A stretch of 64,000 nucleotides of DNA from Gloeocapsopsis dulcis. Its GTDB lineage: Bacteria; Cyanobacteriota; Cyanobacteriia; Cyanobacteriales; Chroococcidiopsidaceae. Position numbers and translations under genes: made by a program. The stretch is from positions 1,907,501 through 1,971,500 of the forward strand of contig NZ_CP119968.1 in NCBI RefSeq assembly GCF_032163395.1, given 5' to 3'. Shown here piece after piece: positions 1 through 8,248 of this stretch (positions within the stretch are counted from its first letter, which is position 1; every line of letters starts with the position of its first letter). The notes under the pieces were generated by a model, which searched no databases, had not been told where the DNA came from, and saw only the letters and a list, made by a program, of their open reading frames with translations.

Positions 1-300
1 TTTAATTACTTTGATCGCGGCAGCTTAGCAGTTATTGGACGCAATGCAGCGGTTGTAGACTTTGGTTTTGTTAAGTTCTCTGGTTTCTTAGCGTGGCTTA
101 CCTGGGTATTTGTTCACATTTATTTCTTAATTGAATTTGATAACAAACTTGTGGTTCTCCTACAATGGGGTTGGAACTACTGGACGCGCAAACGCGGTGC
201 AAGATTAATCACAGGCGAAGAATCTTTATTGACAGTAGGAGTTGATAGTCAAGGAGATTTCTACACACCAACTAATACTAAATCAGCTATTGAAGTCTGA
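1..300 (+). CDS. ndh: Type II NAD(P)H dehydrogenase, C-terminal part (5' cut by window edge)
   Basis: The open frame runs from the first base to the TGA at 298-300 (99 residues); the start lies outside the window. The sequence begins with a FNYFDRGSLAVIGRNAAV segment, followed by a hydrophobic stretch (FLAWLTWVFVHIYFL), the position where type II NADH:quinone oxidoreductases of the FAD/NAD(P)-binding family carry their C-terminal membrane-anchoring helix. The family oxidises NAD(P)H and reduces quinone at the membrane without pumping protons. The tail is polar. The last 18 bases overlap the 3' end of the convergent nnr gene. The flavin- and NADH-binding folds are not visible, so the assignment rests on the C-terminal block alone. 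Confidence 0.75.
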   Translation, partial: FNYFDRGSLAVIGRNAAVVDFGFVKFSGFLAWLTWVFVHIYFLIEFDNKLVVLLQWGWNYWTRKRGARLITGEESLLTVGVDSQGDFYTPTNTKSAIEV

Positions 301-1869
301 AAATCTATTGACAACAAACATCAAATATTGTGTCAAAGTGAATGCATCTACTCCCATTTCTGTACGTTCATCAGCTGCTAAAATACCAGCTTGAGAATGC
401 CACCACGCAGCAGTTGCGACAATTTCTGGTAAAGGTAAATCTTTAGAAGTTGCCTGTGCAATTAATCCACCCAATAAACCTGTCAGTACATCACCACTAC
501 CACCACGCGCTAAAGCTGGGGTACTTTCAGGATTAATCCATACGCAGTCAGCTTGCGCGATCGCAGTTCTTGCACCTTTCAATAACACAACTGCACTACT
601 TTGTTCGGCTGCTGCAAGTACGGCTGTGATGCGGTCTTTAGTGGGATCAGGAGTATCAGGAAACAATCGCTTAAATTCACCTGCGTGAGGTGTTAAGACG
701 GTGGGTGCTTGTCTGTGTTGCAATGACGGAATCGTATCTAATTGAACAAGAATATTCAAACCATCAGCATCCAAAACTAAAGGGCGATCGCTATCCAACA
801 CCTCTTGTACAATTGGCTTAGCATCTACCGTTAAACCAGGACCACAAGCGATCGCCTCAAACGAACTCAAATCTGTTTTTTCTGGTAATTGCAGTTGCGC
901 GATCGCACCGCTTTCAGTTTCTGGACAACCGACGATTAGGGCTTCAGGTAACTGTGCAGACAACAGTGGTTTAATCGATTCTGGAACTGCAATTGAGAGC
1001 ATTCCAACACCACTTGCTCTTGCACCCAAGCCTGTCAAAATTGCCCCGCCAGTATAACGCCGCGAACCGCAGATTAATAAAAGATGTCCCTGTTTATATT
1101 TATGCGTAACAGGAGAACGCTGGAGAGGAAGAGTTGCGATCGCACTTTCTGGTGTGATGCGTTGGATTTTTGGTGTTTCTAATATTGCTTGGATATCTGC
1201 AAGCGGAATATCAAAATCAATTAACTCTGCTGCACCAACATAATCTAAAGCTTGGTCTTGCAACAATCCTAATTTCCACAACCCTAAACAGAATGTCTGC
1301 GTTGCTTGTACGGCTGTTCCTAGCACTTCCCCAGTATCAGTGTGTAAACCAGAAGGTAAATCAATACTCACAACTGGCTGTGACCATTCATTTAGTTGAT
1401 TGACAATTTGATCGACAGGAGAAAACAGCGATCGCCCTAACCCAAACCCAAACAAACCATCAATAAATAGATCGCATTCTGCTAAAGGTTCCAAAGATTC
1501 ATGAACGGGAATCTTCAAGTTCTTGACATATTGTGCGTGCTGTGAAGTCAAATCTTTTAACTTAGAAAAAGGGCTGCAAACTGCAATCTGATATCCTTGA
1601 AAGTGCAATTCCCGCGCTACGACTAACGCATCACCACCATTATGCCCAGGTCCTACTAATATCCCAACACACGGCGCTTGTGAACGAGGATAAAGCTCTA
1701 GAATGCGATGTGTAATTAGCCCTGCCACTTTCTCCATCAAAGCAGCAACGGGCATTCCCGCAGCAAAGATTCGCCCTTCAATGTCCCGCATCTGCTGCGC
1801 TGTGACAACGATGCGAGAGATTTGTTCGCGTCGTGCCGCAATGTTGGAAAGATGATTTTGATTGAACAT
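283..1869 (-). CDS. nnr: Bifunctional NAD(P)H-hydrate epimerase / ADP-dependent NAD(P)H-hydrate dehydratase
   Basis: A 528-residue fusion that repairs hydrated NADH/NADPH. The N-terminal half (about 20-225) is the YjeF_N epimerase: it has the QMRDIEGRIFAAGMPVAALME helix and the GPGHNGGDALVVAREL loop. The C-terminal half (about 235-520) is the ribokinase-like dehydratase with KYKQGHLLLICGS, the catalytic-region DADGLN, LTPHAGEF and the ATP-site run ARGGSGDVLTGLLGG. Length is normal for the two-domain protein. The start is ATG at 1867-1869. It is convergent with the ndh gene, and the reading frames overlap by 18 bases at their 3' ends. Nothing suggests damage. Confidence 0.93.
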   Translation of the reverse strand: MFNQNHLSNIAARREQISRIVVTAQQMRDIEGRIFAAGMPVAALMEKVAGLITHRILELYPRSQAPCVGILVGPGHNGGDALVVARELHFQGYQIAVCSPFSKLKDLTSQHAQYVKNLKIPVHESLEPLAECDLFIDGLFGFGLGRSLFSPVDQIVNQLNEWSQPVVSIDLPSGLHTDTGEVLGTAVQATQTFCLGLWKLGLLQDQALDYVGAAELIDFDIPLADIQAILETPKIQRITPESAIATLPLQRSPVTHKYKQGHLLLICGSRRYTGGAILTGLGARASGVGMLSIAVPESIKPLLSAQLPEALIVGCPETESGAIAQLQLPEKTDLSSFEAIACGPGLTVDAKPIVQEVLDSDRPLVLDADGLNILVQLDTIPSLQHRQAPTVLTPHAGEFKRLFPDTPDPTKDRITAVLAAAEQSSAVVLLKGARTAIAQADCVWINPESTPALARGGSGDVLTGLLGGLIAQATSKDLPLPEIVATAAWWHSQAGILAADERTEMGVDAFTLTQYLMFVVNRFSDFNS

Positions 1870-2087
1870 GGTTTTAGTCAGAGCTACATTTGACTGCTTA
1901 CTTTCATTTTTCCTAAATTAATCAGTGCGCCACCTGTAAGAAGAGAGAAATTTAATCGCATGTAAGTAGAAAACTGGTAATTGGAAAGAATATTCATTAT
2001 TTGACAAACGACTCTTGTGTAAAAGAGGCGACATTGAGAGAATTATCCATATTTAACTCATCACTTAAAAAACGACCTAAGAAAATA

Positions 2088-2918
2088 ATGAAAAACCTTT
2101 TTCTCAGCACGGCTGTGTTCTTACTCGCCTTTTCTCCAGTTTCTTTAGCAAGCGATCGCCAACTTATAGAGGCAAAAGTTTGCCAGGCGGGAAAGCCAAA
2201 ATGCGTGGAACTTGTTATTCGGAAAATGCAGCAACGCTATCAACCACTTGCAAAGCAGTGCGATCATGATGCTTTGTTTGCCCTCGCCTACTTGCGAACT
2301 ACACAAACCTTTCTCAAAACAATTGATGAAATTAACTACAACAATCCTGCAACTGTCGTTCGGGAAGATGCCTTATTTGCAGATTATTATTTTCGAGCTT
2401 ATGATGCCTACCACACGGGTAAAGGTTATGTTCCCCCAGCTTGGCAAATAGCCTTCGATGCAGCACAGCGTCGCTCAGTATCAGGATCTGGCAATCTTAT
2501 TTTAGGCTTCAATGCCCACATTCAGCGCGACTTGCCGTTTGTACTTTATGAGCTGTATTTACGAGGTCGTCCAGTAAGCTATAAAGACCATATTCGCGTT
2601 AACGAATTTCTTCAACAAGTAAATATACTACCGGAACTAGCGCGTAAGTTCGATCCGACAATTGATGAGGATACACCAGGTGATGCAGATGACTTGCAAC
2701 GGTTTCAACTCATTGCCCAGTGGCGTGAGGGTGCATACCGTAATTTTGAGCGCCTCCGCGATGCAAGTACAAATACTCAACGTATTAAAATAGCAGCAGA
2801 AATTGAAGCACAGACAGCAGCTACTGCTTTCATATTACGACAAGCTTTCAGCTACCCTCCTGGGATAGATAGTTCCGAACGGGATGCTTATTGCCAAGCG
2901 CAGCGAAAACAAAAATAA
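2088..2918 (+). CDS. Secreted DUF5995-family protein, function unknown
   Basis: 276 residues from the ATG at 2088. The frame is open further upstream to a TTG at 2001, but the ATG gives a classical signal peptide (MKNLFLSTAVFLLAFSPVSLAS with an AxA-like cleavage region), so I prefer it. The mature part has the pattern of DUF5995 proteins: an ADYYFRAYDAY helix, PPAWQIAFDAA, then LILGFNAHIQRDLPFVLYE, whose HI/RDL residues recall a metal-binding helical bundle. No biochemical function is known to me for the family. It ends three bases before the 3' end of the convergent ABC ATPase gene. Confidence 0.7.
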   Translation: MKNLFLSTAVFLLAFSPVSLASDRQLIEAKVCQAGKPKCVELVIRKMQQRYQPLAKQCDHDALFALAYLRTTQTFLKTIDEINYNNPATVVREDALFADYYFRAYDAYHTGKGYVPPAWQIAFDAAQRRSVSGSGNLILGFNAHIQRDLPFVLYELYLRGRPVSYKDHIRVNEFLQQVNILPELARKFDPTIDEDTPGDADDLQRFQLIAQWREGAYRNFERLRDASTNTQRIKIAAEIEAQTAATAFILRQAFSYPPGIDSSERDAYCQAQRKQK

Positions 2919-2921
2919 AGT

Positions 2922-3656
2922 CTATTCTTGCCGCAAAATTCCATCTTCCATATATGCTACACGGTCAGCGACATCAATAATGCGCGGGTCATGAGTCACC
3001 ATTAGCACTGTAGAGCCTTCTTCTTTGGCTAATAGCCGCAGTAACTCAATAACATTGTGTCCGCTACGCGAGTCTAAAGCCGCCGTAGGTTCATCTGCCA
3101 TGATTAACCGAGGATTACCCGCTAATGCCCGTGCGATCGCAACCCGCTGCTTTTGCCCACCAGACAAATCGCCTGGTTTATAATTGGCATGACTCGTTAA
3201 ACCTACCTGTTCAAGTAAGTATTTCGCTTGATTTCGTGCTAGCCGTCCTTTGATACCTTTAATATTCAGCACTAATTCCACGTTCTCGGCTGCTGTCAGT
3301 GCTGGAAATAAGTTAAATCCCTGAAAGATAAACCCAATATTTTGCAAGCGAAAGTGTGCTAACTTATCGCGAGACATTTTTGTAATTTCTTCTCCGAGTA
3401 AGTATACACTCCCCGCAGTTGGCGTCAGCAATCCTGCCAAAATAGACAGTAAAGTTGTCTTTCCCGATCCAGATGGTCCCATCAATAGTTGAATATCGCC
3501 AGGAGAAACGTCTAAGTCAATTCCTTTGAGGACTTGAAAGCACTCGCGTCCTGACTTAAAAGCCATCTCTACGCCTTTGGTCAAGATAGCTTTTGTTTTC
3601 CGACTAGTTAGCTTTATCGATGTAGGATCAATCAGGGTACGGCTTGTTGTAGACAC
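2922..3656 (-). CDS. devA: DevA/MacB-type ABC transporter ATP-binding protein (orphan)
   Basis: 244 residues. Walker A GPSGSGKTT (about 60-68), Q-loop FIFQGFNLFP, signature LSGGQKQR, Walker B RLIMADEPTAALD and the H-loop VMVTHD are all present, so an active ATPase is expected. The class is the DevA/LolD/MacB group, whose members energise periplasmic-spanning exporters; in heterocyst formers DevBCA exports glycolipids. Here no membrane (DevC) or adaptor (DevB) gene lies beside it, so the partner is encoded elsewhere. Start is GTG at 3654-3656. A 30-residue extension precedes the usual start of the domain. The gene symbol reflects family resemblance, not proven role. Confidence 0.8.
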   Translation of the reverse strand: MSTTSRTLIDPTSIKLTSRKTKAILTKGVEMAFKSGRECFQVLKGIDLDVSPGDIQLLMGPSGSGKTTLLSILAGLLTPTAGSVYLLGEEITKMSRDKLAHFRLQNIGFIFQGFNLFPALTAAENVELVLNIKGIKGRLARNQAKYLLEQVGLTSHANYKPGDLSGGQKQRVAIARALAGNPRLIMADEPTAALDSRSGHNVIELLRLLAKEEGSTVLMVTHDPRIIDVADRVAYMEDGILRQE

Positions 3657-3996
3657 AATAGACTTATATTGAGGATGATTCAGTACTAAATTACTTCAAT
3701 CTATTCAGTTTTAAGGATCTTAATAATATTAGACGTTGCTTGCCACAAAAAAGATTCTACTGATAGGAACAAATATCGGAATCAAAGTTTTTTGTCATCA
3801 ATCACTTACTACTCCCTGGTATCCTCAGCCCTCAACACTAACCTTTACGTCAAAGATAGACGGCTAATACTCCTTAACAATTACGGCTGTTCCCACTGTG
3901 GGAGTTGTTTGTATAAAGTTACATTAAACATAACTACATGAAAGTTTATGTAAGGGTCAACAGCCCTACTTAAACAGCTCGGTAAAGGAAACTACA
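3657..3996. other. Divergent intergenic region upstream of clpC
   Basis: This 340-bp gap separates the ABC ATPase gene (minus) from clpC (plus) and must hold both promoters. The only clear structure is a perfect 13-bp palindrome, TCCCACTGTGGGA, at 3891-3903, in what is probably the clpC leader. A ribosome-binding sequence AAAGGA lies about seven bases before the clpC ATG. I see no gene here. Confidence 0.5.
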
Positions 3997-6465
3997 ATGT
4001 TTGAATACTTTACAGATAAAGCCATCAAGGTAATCATGCTATCCCAGGAAGAAACACGTCGCCTGGGGCACAACTTGGTAGGAACCGAGCAGATTCTTTT
4101 AGGCTTGATTGGAGAAGGTACGGGAGTAGCAGCAAAAGTGCTGACCGAGCTGGGAGTATCCCTCCAAGATACACGCACAGAAGTCGAGAAAATTATCGGT
4201 AGGGAAAATCGATTTGTCCCTGCTGAACTTCCTTTCACTCCCAAAGTTAAGCGTGTTTTTGAGCAAGCCCTAGCTGAAGCTCGGCAACTCGGAAACAACT
4301 ATATCGATACAGAACACATTTTGTTAGGATTGCTCCGCGAAGGCGACGGAGTAGCAGCAAAAGTCCTCAGTAATTTAGGTATTCACCCAGAGGAAATTCG
4401 CACTGCAGTTATCAAAAAGCATGGAGAGGTAGCGGCGGTTTCTGTTGGTAGCACTGAACGTCGCGGTGGTCGCACTGCAAGTAAAACAGCTACTCTAGAC
4501 GAATTTAGCATCAATTTAACGAAGCTAGCCGCAGAAGGTAAGCTTGACCCAGTTGTTGGACGCGAAAAAGAAATTGAACGCGCGATCCAGATTCTGGGAC
4601 GTCGGACGAAGAATAACCCTGTCTTAATCGGTGAGCCAGGCGTTGGTAAAACTGCGATCGCTGAAGGACTCGCACAACGGATTGTTGCCCAAAGCGTTCC
4701 TGATATCCTGGAAGATCGCCAAGTCGTCAGCCTAGACATGGGCTTACTCATTGCTGGTACGCGCTTCCGTGGTGACTTTGAAGAACGTATCAAAGCAATC
4801 ATGGATGAAATTCGCGCTGCGGGTAACATCATCTTAGTGATTGACGAAATTCACACTTTGATTGGTACTGGTGGTGTTGAAGGTGGTATGGATGCAGCAA
4901 ACCTCCTCAAGCCAGCATTAGCCCGTGGTGAATTGCAATGTCTCGGTGCTACAACACTTGATGAATACCGCAAGCACATCGAACGCGATGCAGCACTTGA
5001 GCGTCGTTTCCAGCCAATTATGGTTGGCGAACCTTCGGTAGATGAAACAATTGAGATTCTGCACGGTTTACGTGCTACTTACGAACAGCATCACCGCGTC
5101 AAAATTACTGATGTCGCGCTACAAGCCGCTGCGAAGCTATCAGATCGTTACATTAGCGATCGCTTTTTACCCGATAAAGCGATCGACTTAATTGATGAAG
5201 CTGGTTCGCGCGTGCGTTTAAGAAACTCGCAAGCATCTGCTACAAGCCAAGTCAAGCGCGAATTAGTACAAGTATCGCGCGATAAAGAAGCCGCAGTTAA
5301 AGCACAAGACTTCGACAAAGCAGGACAAATACGCGATCGCGAGTTAGAACTCGAAGCCCAAATTAAGGCGATTTCTGAAAATCAGAACAAGGATGTCAAC
5401 ACTCCTGTTGTTGATGAAGAAGACATTGCACAGATCGTTGCTTCGTGGACTGGCGTTCCCGTTAATAAGCTGACTGAAACTGAATCTGAGTTGCTGTTGC
5501 ACTTAGAAGACACCTTGCATCAGCGGATTATCGGTCAACAAGAAGCTGTCACCGCAGTTTCTAGAGCTATTCGCCGCGCCAGAGTCGGCTTAAAGAGTCC
5601 CGATCGCCCAATCGCTAGCTTTATCTTCTCAGGTCCTACCGGAGTTGGTAAAACTGAATTAACCAAGGCACTTGCTTCCTATTTCTTCGGTTCAGAAGAA
5701 GCGATGATTCGCCTCGATATGTCCGAGTTTATGGAACGCCACACGGTTTCCAAGCTGATTGGTTCACCTCCAGGATACGTTGGTTACGACGAAGGCGGAC
5801 AACTCACAGAAGCAGTACGTCGCAAACCTTACACCGTAGTGCTATTCGACGAAATTGAAAAAGCACACCCTGATGTCTTCAACATGATGTTGCAAATCAT
5901 GGATGATGGTCGCTTGACTGATGCCAAAGGTCGTACAGTAGACTTCAAGAATACGCTACTGATCATGACTTCCAACATTGGTTCGCGAGTAATCGAAAAA
6001 GGTGGCGGTGGTATAGGTTTTGAGAGTGCTTACAGTCAAAGTGAGTCTAGCTACAATCGCATTCGCAATCTTGTGAATGAAGATCTCAAGCAACAATTCC
6101 GTCCTGAGTTTCTCAACCGCGTAGACGATATTATTGTCTTCCGTCAGTTGACAAAACCAGAAATTACGCAAATCGCAGATATCCTATTACGCGAAGTTTC
6201 CACCCGATTAGTAGAACAAGGAATCGAGCTTGAAGTGACTGCTAGGTTCAAAGATCGCGTAGTACAAGAAGGCTACAATCCCAGCTATGGTGCAAGACCG
6301 TTACGTCGAGCAATCACGCGACTTCTTGAAGACAGCCTAGCTGAAGCAATGCTAGCTGGTGAAATCAAACTTGGAGACACAGCTGTTGTTGATGTTGACG
6401 ATCGCGGCGAAGTGAAGGTAGAAAAAGCAGCCAACAAAGAATTGTTACTATCTTCCGTCAGCTAA
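3997..6465 (+). CDS. clpC: Clp protease ATP-binding subunit ClpC (Hsp100 chaperone)
   Basis: 822 residues, the usual length. Two N-terminal Clp repeats (about 5-75 and 80-150) are followed by the first AAA+ module with Walker [14 protein letters not shown] and a [10 protein letters not shown] Walker B, the UVR-containing middle domain (about 420-460), and a second AAA+ module with [27 protein letters not shown] and sensor residues near [11 protein letters not shown]. ClpC unfolds substrates and feeds them to the ClpP/ClpR core; in cyanobacteria it is the essential Hsp100 and, with NblA, takes part in phycobilisome breakdown (nblA lies at 32.9 kb). The start ATG has an AGGA-type ribosome-binding site. 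A terminator follows directly. Confidence 0.97.
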   Translation: MFEYFTDKAIKVIMLSQEETRRLGHNLVGTEQILLGLIGEGTGVAAKVLTELGVSLQDTRTEVEKIIGRENRFVPAELPFTPKVKRVFEQALAEARQLGNNYIDTEHILLGLLREGDGVAAKVLSNLGIHPEEIRTAVIKKHGEVAAVSVGSTERRGGRTASKTATLDEFSINLTKLAAEGKLDPVVGREKEIERAIQILGRRTKNNPVLIGEPGVGKTAIAEGLAQRIVAQSVPDILEDRQVVSLDMGLLIAGTRFRGDFEERIKAIMDEIRAAGNIILVIDEIHTLIGTGGVEGGMDAANLLKPALARGELQCLGATTLDEYRKHIERDAALERRFQPIMVGEPSVDETIEILHGLRATYEQHHRVKITDVALQAAAKLSDRYISDRFLPDKAIDLIDEAGSRVRLRNSQASATSQVKRELVQVSRDKEAAVKAQDFDKAGQIRDRELELEAQIKAISENQNKDVNTPVVDEEDIAQIVASWTGVPVNKLTETESELLLHLEDTLHQRIIGQQEAVTAVSRAIRRARVGLKSPDRPIASFIFSGPTGVGKTELTKALASYFFGSEEAMIRLDMSEFMERHTVSKLIGSPPGYVGYDEGGQLTEAVRRKPYTVVLFDEIEKAHPDVFNMMLQIMDDGRLTDAKGRTVDFKNTLLIMTSNIGSRVIEKGGGGIGFESAYSQSESSYNRIRNLVNEDLKQQFRPEFLNRVDDIIVFRQLTKPEITQIADILLREVSTRLVEQGIELEVTARFKDRVVQEGYNPSYGARPLRRAITRLLEDSLAEAMLAGEIKLGDTAVVDVDDRGEVKVEKAANKELLLSSVS

Positions 6466-6485
6466 TTACCTAGCTTAGTTCCTAA

Positions 6486-6515
6486 CGCCCCTGGCACTCA
6501 TGCTGGGGTTTTTTT
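6486..6515 (+). terminator. Rho-independent terminator of clpC
   Basis: About 20 bases after the clpC stop there is a GC-rich hairpin (CCCCTGGCA pairing with TGCTGGGG, one bulge) followed by a run of seven T. Confidence 0.8.
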
Positions 6516-6537
6516 ATGTTAATGGTTGCCAATTACC

Positions 6538-6580
6538 AAACCCTTTGTGCTCTTTGTGCCTTTGTGGTTCGTTAAAGTAA
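6538..6580. repeat. Dispersed intergenic repeat (CTTTGTGCCTTTGTGGTTC type), copy 1
   Basis: The block CCTTTGTGCTCTTTGTG, continuing CCTTTGTGGTTCGTTAA, recurs nearly unchanged at 19838-19872. Both copies lie between genes. This phrase is a familiar small dispersed repeat of cyanobacterial intergenic DNA. Confidence 0.6.
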
Positions 6581-6620
6581 ATAATATCATTCCAGTTGCG
6601 TTAACCATGACCCTGCTTCT

Positions 6621-6803
6621 ATGAGTAAGCGAGATACAAAGTCTGGGAAATTTATAACTGATTCTGAGCCAGTCATCAGTAAGCCAATCAGTATTCGTCT
6701 GCCGCCGAGTTTAGAAGCCGAACTACGAGCAGTTGCTGGTGATGCAGTTGCGCCTTGGATTCGAGCAGCGATCGCTGAAAAATTGGCAAGAGACAAACAG
6801 TAG
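6621..6803 (+). CDS. Small ribbon-helix-helix-like protein
   Basis: 60 residues. After a polar N-terminal arm comes ISIRLPPSLEAELRAVAG followed by APWIRAAIAEKLA, the strand-helix-helix pattern of MetJ/Arc (CopG-like) DNA-binding proteins: a beta strand with alternating residues and a predicted two-helix body. No toxin gene is adjacent, so it is probably a stand-alone regulator or an orphan antitoxin. Start is ATG at 6621. Identification is by pattern only. Confidence 0.6.
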   Translation: MSKRDTKSGKFITDSEPVISKPISIRLPPSLEAELRAVAGDAVAPWIRAAIAEKLARDKQ

Positions 6804-6880
6804 AAAATTACGACTTGCTGCAATCCAAAGACAAGTGAGTGCGATCGCTCAACACTTAGGTGTCATCTAATTTGCACAAC

Positions 6881-6908
6881 AAGAAAAAGCGCCCCGTTAC
6901 AGAGCGCT
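6881..6908 (-). terminator. Terminator of the psbA gene at 6946-8040
   Basis: On the minus strand, the stem AGCGCT/AGCGC(C) with an 11-base loop is followed by a T-rich tract (TTTTTCTTG). It lies about 40 bases beyond the psbA stop codon. Confidence 0.8.
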
Positions 6909-6945
6909 GATTAAGCAATCATAGAAGACAAACTTTTAAAATAAC

Positions 6946-8040
6946 CTAGCTGTTAATTGCAGGTGCCGTCATCGCAACTGGTACAACTTCACCTGTAGCT
7001 AAATCAAGCGGAAAGTTGTGTGCATTACGTTCGTGCATCACTTCCATACCCAAGTTGGCGCGGTTTAATACATCAGCCCAAGTGCTAATCACACGTCCTT
7101 GAGAGTCGAGAACGGACTGGTTAAAGTTAAAGCCGTTCAAGTTAAATGCCATAGTACTGATACCCAAAGCAGTAAACCAGATACCAACTACAGGCCATGC
7201 TGCAAGGAAAAAGTGTAGTGTACGACTATTTGCAGTGGTTCCCAAAATAATCTCGTTCGTCCGTCCAATCAGGCGACCAAAGTAACCGTGAGCAGCTACG
7301 ATATTGTAAGTTTCTTCCTCTTGCCCGAACTTGTAGCCGTAGCTTTGAGACTCACTTTCAGTCGTTTCACGCACGAGAGTTGAGGTTACTAGTGAACCGT
7401 GCATTGCACTAAACAGCGCACCACCGAATACACCTGCTACTCCTAGTTGATGGAACGGGTGCATCAAGATGTTGTGTTCTGCTTGGAACACTAACATGAA
7501 GTTGAAAGTGCCACTGATACCTAAAGGCATTCCATCCGAGAAGCTTCCTTGACCAATAGGGTAAATCAAGAATACGGCAGTAGCAGCGGCGACGGGTGCA
7601 GAGTAAGCCACAGCAATCCAAGGACGCATCCCTAGACGGTAGCTGAGTTCCCACTCGCGTCCCATATAGCAAAATACGCCAATGAGAAAGTGGAAAATTA
7701 CCAGTTGATAAGGTCCGCCGTTATACAGCCATTCATCTAAACTTGCAGCTTCCCAAATTGGGTAAAAGTGCAAGCCGATCGCATTCGAGGATGGTACAAC
7801 TGCACCTGAAATGATGTTGTTGCCATACAACAGCGAACCCGCAACAGGCTCCCGAATTCCGTCAATATCAACGGGTGGTGCAGCAATGAAAGCAATGATG
7901 AAACAGGTGGTTGCAGCAAGCAACGTCGGAATCATCAACACGCCAAACCAGCCTACATAAAGGCGATTATCAGTGCTAGTGACCCAATTGCAGAACTGCT
8001 CCCACAGATTCGCGTCGCGTCTCTGTAGAGTCGTTGTCAT
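6946..8040 (-). CDS. psbA: Photosystem II D1 protein with a rewritten QB-site loop
   Basis: 364 residues against the usual 360. The residues expected for a water-oxidising D1 can be found: the tyrosine of LIYPIG (YZ, Tyr161), Asp170 (FSDGMP), Glu189 (FQAEHN), His198 in the MHPFHQLG region, His215 (SAMHGS), His272 (TLHFF) and the C-terminal [14 protein letters not shown] block (His332, Glu333, His337, Asp342, Ala344), followed by a cleavable tail. It has the Glu130 form (GREWEL). The anomaly is between HGYFGRLI and NSR: the canonical FQYASFN (260-266, with Ser264 and Phe265 that hold QB and herbicides) is replaced by [12 protein letters not shown] (own residues 259-270, bases 7231-7266). The change is in frame with normal sequence on both sides. 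The N-terminus is one residue shorter than usual. The gene is divergent from a TetR regulator and has its own terminator. Confidence 0.97.
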   Translation of the reverse strand: MTTTLQRRDANLWEQFCNWVTSTDNRLYVGWFGVLMIPTLLAATTCFIIAFIAAPPVDIDGIREPVAGSLLYGNNIISGAVVPSSNAIGLHFYPIWEAASLDEWLYNGGPYQLVIFHFLIGVFCYMGREWELSYRLGMRPWIAVAYSAPVAAATAVFLIYPIGQGSFSDGMPLGISGTFNFMLVFQAEHNILMHPFHQLGVAGVFGGALFSAMHGSLVTSTLVRETTESESQSYGYKFGQEEETYNIVAAHGYFGRLIGRTNEIILGTTANSRTLHFFLAAWPVVGIWFTALGISTMAFNLNGFNFNQSVLDSQGRVISTWADVLNRANLGMEVMHERNAHNFPLDLATGEVVPVAMTAPAINS

Positions 8041-8092
8041 GATGTTGGATGATGACGTTAAGGTTTACAGTCAGTTTTGATGATTGAATCTA

Positions 8093-8114
8093 ATTAACTG
8101 ACTTGTTAGTTAAT
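8093..8114. promoter_or_regulatory. Palindromic operator candidate in the psbA-tetR intergenic region
   Basis: Half-sites ATTAACTGAC and GTTAGTTAAT are separated by two bases and match in 9 of 10 positions. Size and symmetry fit binding of a TetR-family dimer. It overlaps the predicted -10 of the minus-strand psbA promoter by three bases and extends over the likely transcription start, so bound protein would block psbA. Confidence 0.65.
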
Positions 8115-8140
8115 ATGCCGCAATAAACTTGTTTTGTCAA
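8112..8140 (-). promoter_or_regulatory. Predicted psbA promoter
   Basis: On the minus strand a perfect -35 TTGACA (8135-8140) is followed after 17 bases by CATATT (8112-8117, 4 of 6 matches to the sigma-70 -10). It lies about 70 bases upstream of the psbA ATG. Confidence 0.6.
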
Positions 8141-8179
8141 CACCTCAGTATGTTTCAGTAATAAAAAAGTCTCAAAGCT

Positions 8180-8209
8180 TTGACGGAAAAGCATTTCAGC
8201 GCCTATGAT
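8180..8209 (+). promoter_or_regulatory. Predicted promoter of the tetR-family gene
   Basis: TTGACG (8180-8185), 18-base spacer, TATGAT (8204-8209). It is placed about 40 bases before the GTG start at 8249 and is separate from the psbA promoter, so the two divergent promoters lie back to back. Confidence 0.6.
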
Positions 8210-8248
8210 CGAACAGGATGATGACGTTAAAGGTTTTGAAAAATCGTA

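Noticed and set aside
4383-4832. 149-codon open frame on the minus strand inside clpC
   Set aside because: It is antisense to a highly conserved AAA+ module and its translation looks like no protein family; a shadow frame.
7231-7266. Frameshift or sequencing slip as the cause of the odd D1 loop
   Set aside because: The neighbouring codons on both sides are in the right frame, the segment adds 15 bases (a multiple of three), and the other two frames of the segment do not give the normal loop.
6946-8040. Rogue/sentinel D1 or chlorophyll f synthase
   Set aside because: Those variants lose Mn-cluster ligands; here Asp170, Glu189, His332, Glu333, His337, Asp342 and Ala344 are all present.
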